Assembly: GCA_900550205.1 (NCBI GenBank)
Contig: URRJ01000059.1
Span: 1-10,964, forward strand
Source: an uncultured Collinsella sp.
Lineage (GTDB): Bacteria; Actinomycetota; Coriobacteriia; Coriobacteriales; Coriobacteriaceae
DNA: 10,964 nt
Reading direction: 5' to 3'
The notes under the pieces are model-generated. The model was not told where the DNA came from. It was given only the letters and a program-made list of their open reading frames with translations, and did not search any database. The position numbers and the translations under genes are program-made. Positions 1 through 4,328 of this stretch are shown piece by piece (the stretch's first letter is position 1; each line of letters begins with the position of its first letter).

Positions 1-97
1 GATAAAGGTTTGGGTACAGTTCGGTGCACAGCTTCCGGGAATACAGCGGGAGGATCAGCGTCTCCTGCACGGTGTTTTTCTCAATTTTACATTTCAT
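1..97 (-). CDS. Leucine-carboxyl-methyltransferase-family SAM methyltransferase, N-terminal fragment
   Basis: Only the first 32 codons lie in the window; the gene continues past the left edge. The product begins MKCKIEKNTVQETLILPLYS and goes on with RKLCTELYPNLY. I recognise this as the conserved N-terminus of small bacterial class I SAM-dependent methyltransferases of the leucine carboxyl methyltransferase (LCM/PPM1) type, which usually O-methylate carboxyl groups. The true substrate cannot be read here. The ATG is preceded on the minus strand by GAGGAAG with a 6-nt spacer, a good ribosome binding site. It is the third methyltransferase in a row on this strand, 115 bp after the stop of the previous one, and is probably in the same transcript. 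The SAM-binding motif itself lies outside the window, so the family call rests on the N-terminal signature alone. Confidence 0.72.
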   Translation of the reverse strand, partial: MKCKIEKNTVQETLILPLYSRKLCTELYPNLY

Positions 98-108
98 AGG
101 TTTCTTCC

Positions 109-240
109 TCAGCGAATAAAAACTGTCATAATTGCCGCCAGCACAGCCGCTATGACCGTCATGCCTATCGCCATGTGCAGGATGGATGCAAAAATGCCCG
201 TGCTTGTTACCCTTACTTCCGTGCCGTGACGCAGAGCCAC
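109..240 (-). CDS. Possible small membrane peptide (about 43 aa)
   Basis: The gap between two methyltransferase genes contains an open frame ending in a hydrophobic stretch (MAIGMTVIAAVLAAIMTVFI, then Arg and stop), long enough for one membrane-spanning helix. The start is unclear. A GTG at 238-240 gives VALRHGTEV and so on, overlaps the end of the upstream methyltransferase gene and sits just after AAGAGG, which is too close for a standard SD; translation could be coupled to that gene's stop. ATG codons further in have no visible SD. The TGA stop lies just before the SD of the next gene. I do not recognise a family. It could be a real small protein or chance hydrophobicity in a 115-bp gap. 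Confidence 0.3.
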   Translation of the reverse strand: MALRHGTEVRVTSTGIFASILHMAIGMTVIAAVLAAIMTVFIR

Positions 241-818
241 CTTTTCTTTTTGTGTATCTGAACCTCGTGAAAACCCGCCTGCTCCAGACACGCCTTTAAT
301 TCAATGTCCTTGTAGATGGTCATGCCGCCGATGATCTGCGTCCACCTCTCGTCCTTGTCCGTATCGCCATTGCTCTCGTTGCAGATAAGAACTGTCGCGC
401 CTGGCTTCAGCGTCCGCCAAACCTCACGGAAACATCGGGGCAAATCAGGCCAGAAATAGACGGTCTCAAAGGCCGCGGCAGCATCGAAACAGCTATTCTC
501 AAACGCCATATCCGCCACACTGCCTTGCAGAACGGCGCAACGCCCCTCCTGAATTGCAGTTCGGTTGAGCTTTCTAGCCTTCTCCACGCTGACGGGCGAA
601 TAGTCGATGCCCTTGACGACGCCATGCGGGTATTTTTTCAGCAGTCGTTTTATGTTTGCCCCGCCGCCGCAGCCGCAATCTAGCACCTTGGCGTTTGGCG
701 CAAGTCGTAGAAATCGAAGTCCCCACCGCGCCACAGGGCCGTGGCCCAGATTCATCATGGCAACCATAAGTTTTCCGCCGAGGCCCACGGGCTTGCGGGT
801 GTTTTCAAAGAACGACAT
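213..818 (-). CDS. Class I SAM-dependent methyltransferase
   Basis: A 201-residue protein with a Rossmann-type SAM-binding fold. Motif I is VLDCGCGGGAN at about residues 45-55, the acidic residue contacting the SAM ribose is Asp72 in KGIDYSP, and the later motif FETVYFWPDLPRCFREVWRT followed by LKPG spans about 118-140. Length and motif order fit the Methyltransf_11/25 groups of small soluble enzymes; the substrate is not predictable. The ATG has GGAGGGG just upstream with a 4-nt spacer. The gene start overlaps the end of the preceding methyltransferase gene by 14 bp, so the two are almost certainly co-translated. The C-terminus is slightly basic (KKKRWLCVTARK). Base composition is a little more AT-rich than the topoisomerase genes in this window, in line with acquisition of the cluster, though this is weak evidence. 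Confidence 0.88.
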   Translation of the reverse strand: MSFFENTRKPVGLGGKLMVAMMNLGHGPVARWGLRFLRLAPNAKVLDCGCGGGANIKRLLKKYPHGVVKGIDYSPVSVEKARKLNRTAIQEGRCAVLQGSVADMAFENSCFDAAAAFETVYFWPDLPRCFREVWRTLKPGATVLICNESNGDTDKDERWTQIIGGMTIYKDIELKACLEQAGFHEVQIHKKKRWLCVTARK

Positions 819-1434
819 CTGGCCCCTCCGATTTCGTGCATTCCGTATAGGTCAACTGGAACGAGGCCTTCAGCACCGCGCTTTTCTGCACCGCCCAGCC
901 GTTTTGACGCAGGAAACGCAGATATTCCTCGCTTGTCCACCTGCTGTGGAGGGGGAATCCCGCCATGCTCATGAAAAGGGCTTTTGCTTTGCCGGAAACC
1001 GAGTTCCCCGCGTGGGTGAAGGTTGGCGCGATGAGCACGCCGTCGTCCTTCAGCACCCGCCTGATTTCTTGCAGGGCCTTTTCCGGATGCGGCACTATGT
1101 GAAGCGCGTTGGACACGATCACCACTTCGAAGGACTTCTGTGCATAGGGCAGGCGGAACATATCTTGTACGGAAAAGTGCAGCTTTGCGGATTGATTGTC
1201 CCGTTTTGCTTCAAGGATCATCTTTGCAGAAGCGTCCGTAGCCTCGATGTGCGCCGCCGCATTCACGATGCTCTTTGCGATAAGCCCCGTGCCGGTGGCA
1301 ACCTCCAGCACGGTTTTTGCTTTCACCACCGGCCGGATCAGCCCATACATCTTCTCATACGCCGCCCGGTCGTTTCGCATGAAGCGGTCGTACCGACCGG
1401 CATTCTTGTCCCAGAAGTCCTTGCGTTCGTGCAT
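805..1434 (-). CDS. UbiE/Methyltransf_11-type SAM-dependent methyltransferase, first gene of the operon
   Basis: A 209-residue class I methyltransferase. The start MHERKDFWDKNAGRYDRFM is typical of the family; motif I is VLEVATGTG at about residues 42-50, the ribose-contacting acid is Asp67 in ATDAS, then VQDMFRLPY (about 89-97) and SNALHIVPHPEKALQEIRRV followed by LK (about 108-129). This resembles UbiE/COQ5-like and phosphatidylethanolamine-methyltransferase-like enzymes, but the substrate is not evident. I chose the ATG at 1434 over the in-frame ATG at 1485 for two reasons: conserved sequence begins here, and the upstream ATG sits at the predicted transcription start. The SD is weak (GGGGGCG about 7 nt upstream). 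It is followed with overlap by a second methyltransferase gene and is probably controlled by the metal-box-like palindrome at 1491-1512. Confidence 0.88.
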   Translation of the reverse strand: MHERKDFWDKNAGRYDRFMRNDRAAYEKMYGLIRPVVKAKTVLEVATGTGLIAKSIVNAAAHIEATDASAKMILEAKRDNQSAKLHFSVQDMFRLPYAQKSFEVVIVSNALHIVPHPEKALQEIRRVLKDDGVLIAPTFTHAGNSVSGKAKALFMSMAGFPLHSRWTSEEYLRFLRQNGWAVQKSAVLKASFQLTYTECTKSEGPDVVL

Positions 1435-1452
1435 GGCTATCGCCCCCAAAAA

Positions 1453-1468
1453 GTTAGAGCCATCTAAC
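1453..1468 (-). other. Short inverted repeat in the methyltransferase 5' leader
   Basis: A perfect 6-bp inverted repeat with a 4-nt loop (GTTAGA/TCTAAC) lies about 19 nt upstream of the methyltransferase start. It could form a small RNA hairpin in the leader or be a half-size operator. Its GTTAG core also occurs in the larger palindrome at 1491-1512, which hints at a second weaker binding site. Confidence 0.3.
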
Positions 1469-1490
1469 CATAACACACGAATCATGCAGT

Positions 1491-1520
1491 AAAATAAGGC
1501 TAACCTTATTTTCTTGGCAA
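1491..1520 (-). promoter_or_regulatory. Promoter with DtxR/IdeR-like palindromic operator
   Basis: Positions 1491-1512 form a perfect palindrome: AAAATAAGG, a 4-nt centre, CCTTATTTT. Read on the minus strand the core is TAAGGTTAGCCTTA, close to the DtxR/IdeR/MntR-type box TWAGGTTAGSCTAACCTWA. A candidate minus-strand promoter overlaps it: -35 TTGCCA at 1515-1520, an 18-bp spacer, and -10 TATTTT at 1491-1496. A repressor bound here would block RNA polymerase. The inference is iron- or manganese-responsive repression of the downstream methyltransferase operon. No regulator gene lies in the window. Confidence 0.55.
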
Positions 1521-1682
1521 AGATGCATCTCTTCGGTTTTCGCTTATAACAGCGCGAGTCAGATACTAGGCTGGAGCTGAAGAAGGAGTTTGGCGGACAG
1601 GTAGGTCGATACCGGTTCCCGGAACGGTGATCCAGTCAATTACACCAGGGCTCTAGCCATTGAGTGGGAATAGAAAATTCCT

Positions 1683-1733
1683 TAGTTATGGGGGTATAAA
1701 TTTGATTCCCTTTAGGATACACCCCCATAACTA
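1683..1733. repeat. 51-bp palindrome with perfect 13-bp arms
   Basis: The left arm TAGTTATGGGGGT (1683-1695) and right arm ACCCCCATAACTA (1721-1733) are exact inverted repeats around a 25-nt AT-rich centre. No T-tract follows on either strand, and the loop is too large for a normal intrinsic terminator. Size and symmetry resemble a protein-binding site such as a recombinase attachment site, a large operator, or abutted ends of an insertion element. Nothing nearby identifies which. Confidence 0.6.
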
Positions 1734-1842
1734 TATGAATTGACCTGCTGACTCCAATGAAGATTGGAGGGTAACTGCCAGGGGTGACGGCCCAGCGAGT
1801 GTTATTTTGCGAGCTATGCGCATTGAAATCGACCTTTCGTGG

Positions 1843-1848
1843 TATAAA
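1843..1848 (+). promoter_or_regulatory. Candidate extended -10 promoter for the RNA upstream of the ToxN-like gene
   Basis: TGGTATAAA supplies an extended -10 element (TG, one base, TATAAA). A near-consensus -35 TTGAAA at 1823-1828 is only 14 bp away, so activity would rest mainly on the extended -10. A transcript starting near 1855 would run through all the hairpins up to 1973. Weak to moderate support. Confidence 0.35.
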
Positions 1849-1854
1849 CTACTT

Positions 1855-1973
1855 GCCGGAAGCCGCGGCTTTCAGAGTACGGCTTACGTGTACGTTTAAC
1901 CTCCGTGGGCGACGGGGTGCCGCAAGGCGTAGAATATCGCCCACCTGTAGGGGCCTGCAGCGATGCGGGCCCC
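1855..1973 (+). ncRNA. Structured RNA candidate, possible type III antitoxin RNA
   Basis: This stretch directly precedes the ToxN-like gene and has strong RNA folding potential. It contains a GC-rich near-palindrome AAGCCGCGGCTT (1860-1871), then a perfect 8-bp stem GTGGGCGA/TCGCCCAC (1905-1912 with 1937-1944) enclosing GCC-GCAA-GGC, a GNRA-type tetraloop (1919-1928), then the hairpin at 1950-1973. In type III toxin-antitoxin systems the antitoxin is an RNA encoded just upstream of the endoribonuclease toxin and separated from it by a hairpin terminator, which matches this layout. Against it, the known antitoxins carry tandem repeats of roughly 35-50 nt and I see none here; the best internal similarity (TGCCGGAAGCCG with TGCCGCAAGGCG, 64 nt apart) is short. 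Limits are approximate. Confidence 0.45.
1950..1973 (+). terminator. GC-rich hairpin between RNA candidate and toxin gene
   Basis: A 9-bp stem GGGGCCTGC/GCGGGCCCC with one U-G wobble and a 6-nt loop, 26 nt before the toxin ATG. It lacks a T-tract, so it may act as a leaky attenuator instead of a full terminator. The right arm (GGCCCC) could pair alternatively with the GGGGG of the toxin SD at 1986-1990. A leaky hairpin here would be expected in a type III locus, where RNA must greatly exceed toxin mRNA. Confidence 0.45.
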
Positions 1974-1998
1974 GCTTCGTATGAAGGGGGCGCAACCG

Positions 1999-2448
1999 AT
2001 GAAGATCGTATCCATCTCCCAGGACTTCTTCGACCTCGTCGATGGCGACCGTGAGCTCATGCTTAAGCACAATCGCCCCTGCATCGTGGTGGTGAGGCTG
2101 CGTTTCCGCGGAAAGCGCAGGGACTTCGCCGTGCCGCTGCGTTCCAACATCGCCCCTAACGTGCCCAAAGACCAGTACTTTGCGTTGCCACCCCGCCCCA
2201 CGACGCGCCCCGGCTGCCGCCACGGCATCCACTACATCAAGATGTTCCCCATAACCAAGGCCTACCAGCGCCGCTTCAGGACCGAGGGCTCGGCCTACTA
2301 CGAGACGCTCCAGCGCATCATCGATGGCAACACCAAACGCATTGTCTCCGAGTGCCAGGCGTACCTTGACCTCTATGAGCGCGAGGGAAGGCCCCGCTTT
2401 GCCGTCGACATCGATCGCATCGTGGGCCTGCTGGAAGGCGAGAAGTAG
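1999..2448 (+). CDS. ToxN/AbiQ-family endoribonuclease toxin (type III toxin-antitoxin)
   Basis: A 149-residue protein beginning MKIVSISQDFFDLVDGDREL. I recognise it as a member of the ToxN/AbiQ/CptN family: compact RNases that cleave cellular mRNA and the precursor of their own RNA antitoxin, and often act as phage-abortive systems. Supporting features are the length (family about 150-170), a beta-rich N-terminal half, the central segment AVPLRSNIAPNVPKDQYF (about 44-61, containing the conserved PL-x-S element), HGIHYIKMFPIT (about 75-86), and a helical C-terminus (YYETLQRII, then NTKRIVSECQAYLDLYE to about 127). Start: the ATG at 1999 follows AAGGGGG with an 8-nt spacer; an in-frame ATG at 1963 would fall in the upstream hairpin loop and is rejected. 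A structured noncoding region lies upstream and a strong terminator follows. It is assigned from remembered family resemblance, without a search. Confidence 0.74.
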   Translation: MKIVSISQDFFDLVDGDRELMLKHNRPCIVVVRLRFRGKRRDFAVPLRSNIAPNVPKDQYFALPPRPTTRPGCRHGIHYIKMFPITKAYQRRFRTEGSAYYETLQRIIDGNTKRIVSECQAYLDLYEREGRPRFAVDIDRIVGLLEGEK

Positions 2449-2472
2449 GGCACCTCGGCTCAGTCTCGAGCC

Positions 2473-2495
2473 ATGCGGAGTCGCTCCGCATTTTT
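2473..2495 (+). terminator. Intrinsic terminator after the ToxN-like gene
   Basis: A perfect 8-bp stem ATGCGGAG/CTCCGCAT with a 3-nt loop is followed by five T residues, 24 bp after the toxin stop codon. This is a canonical rho-independent terminator on the plus strand. Confidence 0.85.
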
Positions 2496-2656
2496 GAACG
2501 CCGCGTGTGCGTCCCAAATACTTGAGAAACAAGCTGTGAAGTGCGGTGGCGCGCCCGTGCCCGTGCATAGCCGTCACCATCAGCGTCTACGCGGCGTCGG
2601 CTTCAAGTGGAACTGGCGCCGCTGCTGTATATGGTTTGCCTTGCTGCAAATAGCGA

Positions 2657-3076
2657 TCAATGCCCGCGATGTTTCTGCTTGCGCTTCAACTTTCGCTGCT
2701 CGAAGCGCGTCTCCGCCTCATCCGCGCGACGCTGGCTTCTTGCTTGAGCCGACTCCCGCTTCATCGCTTTCCGCTGTGCCGCGAACGCCTGTTGTGCCTT
2801 GGTGCTCACCGCCGGTCGTTTAAGGACTTTCGCCGCCTCACGGGCGCGCCGCTTGGGGTTCTTCGCGGGTTTGCTCGTCTCGACCGGGTCGTCACCGAAG
2901 AACGAGAGTTTCTCCCATTTGCCGACAACGAACTGCAGGATCTCCTCATCGGACGGCTCCGCGCCGAAGACGATGCGGACGACGCCGTACCTTCCGTCCT
3001 CGACATGCTCCGCCATCCCGACCCAGAATTGACCGTCGTGATATACGGTCAGGGTGGACGACACGCTGATCTGCAT
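2657..3076 (-). CDS. yjdF: YjdF family protein (DUF2992)
   Basis: A 139-residue protein matching the YjdF/DUF2992 family: N-terminal motif LTVYHDGQFWVG (about residues 9-20), then RIVFGAEPSDEEI (34-46), KNPKR (72-76), STKAQQA (91-97) and a highly basic, probably coiled-coil C-terminus ending KRKQKHRGH. The biochemical role of YjdF is unknown. In Firmicutes the gene is typically preceded by the yjdF riboswitch, which binds azaaromatic compounds, so a role in handling or resisting such compounds is suspected. Start: the ATG at 3076 has AAAGGAGGA with an 8-nt spacer, and the conserved region begins at once; a longer frame from 3274 would read through the leader and is not coding-like. It appears monocistronic. 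I see no clear terminator in the 160 bp downstream. Confidence 0.9.
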   Translation of the reverse strand: MQISVSSTLTVYHDGQFWVGMAEHVEDGRYGVVRIVFGAEPSDEEILQFVVGKWEKLSFFGDDPVETSKPAKNPKRRAREAAKVLKRPAVSTKAQQAFAAQRKAMKRESAQARSQRRADEAETRFEQRKLKRKQKHRGH

Positions 3077-3198
3077 GGTTGGTTCCTCCTTTATGTAGAT
3101 GACCATGCAGAGAAGGGACAACCAAGGAGGCAGGTTACTGATGCGGACTCCCGCACGCCCACGACTACCCGACGGGGACTGTGTTTTCATCTCTGGTG
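3077..3198 (-). ncRNA. Structured 5' leader, probable yjdF riboswitch
   Basis: About 120 nt separate the predicted transcription start from the yjdF ATG. The minus-strand leader carries GAGATGAAAACACAGTCCCC, a CCC/GGG pairing region, the hairpin TGCGG-GAGT-CCGCA, then ATCAGTAACC. Near its end CCTCCTT (minus strand, 3124-3130) is exactly complementary to the SD AAGGAGG (minus strand, 3085-3091), so the leader can hide the ribosome binding site; TTGGTT and AACCAA beside them offer a competing pairing. Together with the gene family this is what is expected of the yjdF riboswitch controlling translation. I did not align it to the Rfam model, so the class is inferred from gene context and general layout. 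Confidence 0.65.
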
Positions 3199-3203
3199 CC
3201 CGC

Positions 3204-3212
3204 ATTGTAGCA
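3204..3212 (-). promoter_or_regulatory. Extended -10 promoter of yjdF
   Basis: On the minus strand TGCTACAAT gives an extended -10 (TG, one base, TACAAT) about 7 nt upstream of the leader start. The -35 region is poor (ACGAAG at 17 bp), which is common for extended -10 promoters. Confidence 0.55.
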
Positions 3213-3285
3213 CGCGCGGACGCGCCCTTCGTCGCTGCCGACATGACATGGCTGGGATTCGTTTCTCGACACATCCTTTTGTATA

Positions 3286-3313
3286 TTGCTTTCCCGGTTT
3301 CGAAACTTTAAAT
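3286..3313 (+). promoter_or_regulatory. Candidate promoter inside the 47-bp palindrome
   Basis: TTGCTT (3286-3291) and TTAAAT (3308-3313), 16 bp apart, make a modest plus-strand promoter whose -10 falls in the AT-rich centre of the palindrome at 3291-3337. Repressor bound to the arms would cover it. A minus-strand promoter reading out of the same AT-rich core is also possible. Confidence 0.35.
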
Positions 3314-3337
3314 AAATTCGAGTTTCGAAACCGGGAA
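3291..3337. promoter_or_regulatory. 47-bp nested palindrome, probable repressor operator
   Basis: Perfect 17-bp arms TTCCCGGTTTCGAAACT (3291-3307) and its reverse complement (3321-3337) flank a 13-nt AT-rich core. Each arm itself contains the 10-bp palindrome GTTTCGAAAC, so two complete dimer-type sites lie about 30 bp (roughly three helical turns) apart. This is typical of a MarR- or TetR-like operator with two bound dimers. The nearest plus-strand genes are a small ORF and the iron-sulfur flavoprotein at 3691; no regulator gene is in the window. Confidence 0.6.
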
Positions 3338-3348
3338 GGAGAGTGTAT

Positions 3349-3543
3349 GTGAGAGGCGATATGAGCATCAACTTGATGCTCGAGGGGGAGCTCGCGTCGC
3401 TTCTGTCCATCGGGGACGTGTTCCCGAAGGTCCTCATCTCCTGCATAGGGCATGAGCCCTGCACCCGGGAAAGCGTACTCGTTCTAGACCTCGCGTGGTG
3501 CTGCTCGGTGAGCAGGGATTCTGAACACTACGTAGGGATATAG
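3349..3543 (+). CDS. Small hypothetical protein, uncertain
   Basis: An open frame of 64 codons beginning MRGDMSINLMLEGELASLLS. A GTG start at 3349 is served by AAGGAGAG (3335-3342) with a suitable spacer; an in-frame ATG at 3361 has GAGAGG 5 nt upstream. The product is short, has four cysteines and no recognisable domain or membrane segment. It lies directly downstream of the nested palindrome and of a candidate promoter, so transcription is likely even if translation is not. It may be a real small protein, the remnant of a regulator gene that once matched the operator, or a chance frame in a leader region. A minimal start-stop ATGTGA at 3347-3352 overlaps its start. Confidence 0.27.
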   Translation: MRGDMSINLMLEGELASLLSIGDVFPKVLISCIGHEPCTRESVLVLDLAWCCSVSRDSEHYVGI

Positions 3544-3654
3544 CGCGACAGGGGGGGTGCAGCACCGTTTGCGCCTTGTCTAGAGAGCACGAACGAGAGA
3601 TGTGGTCTGCGGACGACTGAATAGCTTCATCTGTTTTGGTTACAACGAAATGTG

Positions 3655-3672
3655 TGCCGCGCGCCTGCGGCA
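3655..3672 (+). promoter_or_regulatory. Leader hairpin just before the flavoprotein SD
   Basis: TGCCGC/GCGGCA form a 6-bp stem with a 6-nt loop, ending 2 nt before AAGGAGGGAG. It leaves the SD itself exposed and could instead stabilise the mRNA 5' end or be a small operator. The rest of 3544-3690 shows no gene and no clear promoter. Confidence 0.3.
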
Positions 3673-3690
3673 TGAAGGAGGGAGATTTCT

Positions 3691-4221
3691 ATGAATATCG
3701 TTGTATTGAGTGGTAGCCCGCGCAAGGGTGCCAATACCGACACCATGGTCGAGGCCTTTGCCGAGACCGCGCGCGAGGCCGGCCATGCGGTCGAGGTCAT
3801 CCGCGTTGCCGGCAAAAAGATCGCTGGTTGTCTGGGATGCCAGTACTGCTTTACCCATGAGGGCACCTGTGTGCAGAAGGATGACATGGCCGACGTGATC
3901 GAGCCGCTGAAAGACGCAGACATGGTCGTCTTTGCCTCGCCTATCTACTGGTTCGATATCACCGCGCAGGAGAAGGCCGCCATCGACCGCCTGTACGCCT
4001 TCGGTGCTACGGGCTTCCCGTTCACCAAGACGGCCCTTTTGCTCGATAGCCATAGCGAGGGCGTCTATGATGCGGCGATCGCTATGTATAAGTCAACCTG
4101 CGCGTACTGCAAGTGGGAGGACCAGGGCATTGTCACCATCAGCGGTATGACCGAGCGCGACAGCATGGTATCGTCGCCCAAGTTGAAAGAGGTGCGAGAG
4201 CTCGCTCGCAAGCTCGCCTAA
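3691..4221 (+). CDS. Flavodoxin-fold NAD(P)H-dependent FMN reductase, iron-sulfur flavoprotein (Isf)-like
   Basis: A 176-residue flavoprotein. The N-terminus MNIVVLSGSPRKGANTDTMV is the FMN phosphate-binding loop of the NADPH-dependent FMN reductase/flavodoxin-like fold, and SPIYWFDITAQEKAAIDR (about 83-100) is the second FMN-contacting segment. Between them lies a compact cysteine motif C-x2-C-x2-C-x6-C (Cys47, 50, 53, 60), like the 4Fe-4S ligand motif of archaeal iron-sulfur flavoprotein Isf, so the protein may carry FMN and a cluster; Cys137 and Cys140 form another pair. The inferred role is soluble electron transfer or reduction of quinones, nitro compounds or oxygen species. The ATG follows AAGGAGGGAG with a 6-nt spacer. 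The gene stands alone and may be under the palindromic operator about 350 bp upstream. Confidence 0.85.
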   Translation: MNIVVLSGSPRKGANTDTMVEAFAETAREAGHAVEVIRVAGKKIAGCLGCQYCFTHEGTCVQKDDMADVIEPLKDADMVVFASPIYWFDITAQEKAAIDRLYAFGATGFPFTKTALLLDSHSEGVYDAAIAMYKSTCAYCKWEDQGIVTISGMTERDSMVSSPKLKEVRELARKLA

Positions 4222-4231
4222 GGACAAGAAG

Positions 4232-4301
4232 AACGCATGGCAATCAGCGTTGGCGGAAAGCCTACTTCCCTTACCAAGAGGATTACTGATTGCCATGCGT
4301 T
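4232..4301. repeat. 70-bp inverted repeat with perfect 16-bp arms between convergent genes
   Basis: AACGCATGGCAATCAG (4232-4247) and its exact reverse complement (4286-4301) flank a 38-nt loop, 10 bp after the flavoprotein stop. A transcript from either side would form a very stable hairpin. There is no T-tract after it on either strand, so it is not a standard terminator. Alternatives are a processed RNA stem, a mini transposable element, or a replication-induced inverted duplication. Confidence 0.6.
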
Positions 4302-4328
4302 GATGTCCTTGTGGACGATCTCCGCGTG

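Larger units (their letters stand above)
1513..1854. other. Noncoding stretch with palindromes between the methyltransferase operon and the ToxN-like locus
   Basis: No credible gene lies here. From left to right it holds a short open stretch without a start codon that ends at 1630, a small hairpin at 1667-1681 (GGAAT/ATTCC), the AT-rich 51-bp palindrome at 1683-1733, and a hairpin at 1752-1769 with a 7-bp stem (CTCCAAT/ATTGGAG) and GAAG loop. The change in composition around 1670-1740 makes it a plausible junction between the methyltransferase block and the chromosomal backbone. Confidence 0.5.

Noticed and set aside
607..1467. Plus-strand open frame across both methyltransferase genes
   Set aside because: It is opposite two genes with clear SAM motifs; the product is Arg/His/Pro-rich with no family signature.
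1435..1485. Upstream ATG extension of the first methyltransferase
   Set aside because: The ATG coincides with the predicted transcription start, lacks an SD and adds non-conserved residues; the internal ATG fits the family N-terminus.
1550..1630. Short coding-like stretch ending LELKKEFGGQVGRYRFPER
   Set aside because: It might be the tail of a lost gene, but it has no start, is preceded by a stop and matches no family I can name.
1733..1973. Known small stable RNAs (SRP RNA, RNase P RNA, tmRNA, 6S, T-box)
   Set aside because: I looked for their conserved sequence blocks and saw none, although the stretch is clearly structured.
1849..2580. Minus-strand frame of about 240 codons opposite the ToxN-like gene
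   Set aside because: No SD or domain; the opposite-strand gene has a start, SD, family motifs and a terminator.
3077..3274. N-terminal extension of YjdF by 66 residues
   Set aside because: It would translate the promoter and structured leader; the strong SD and the conserved start of the family are at 3076.
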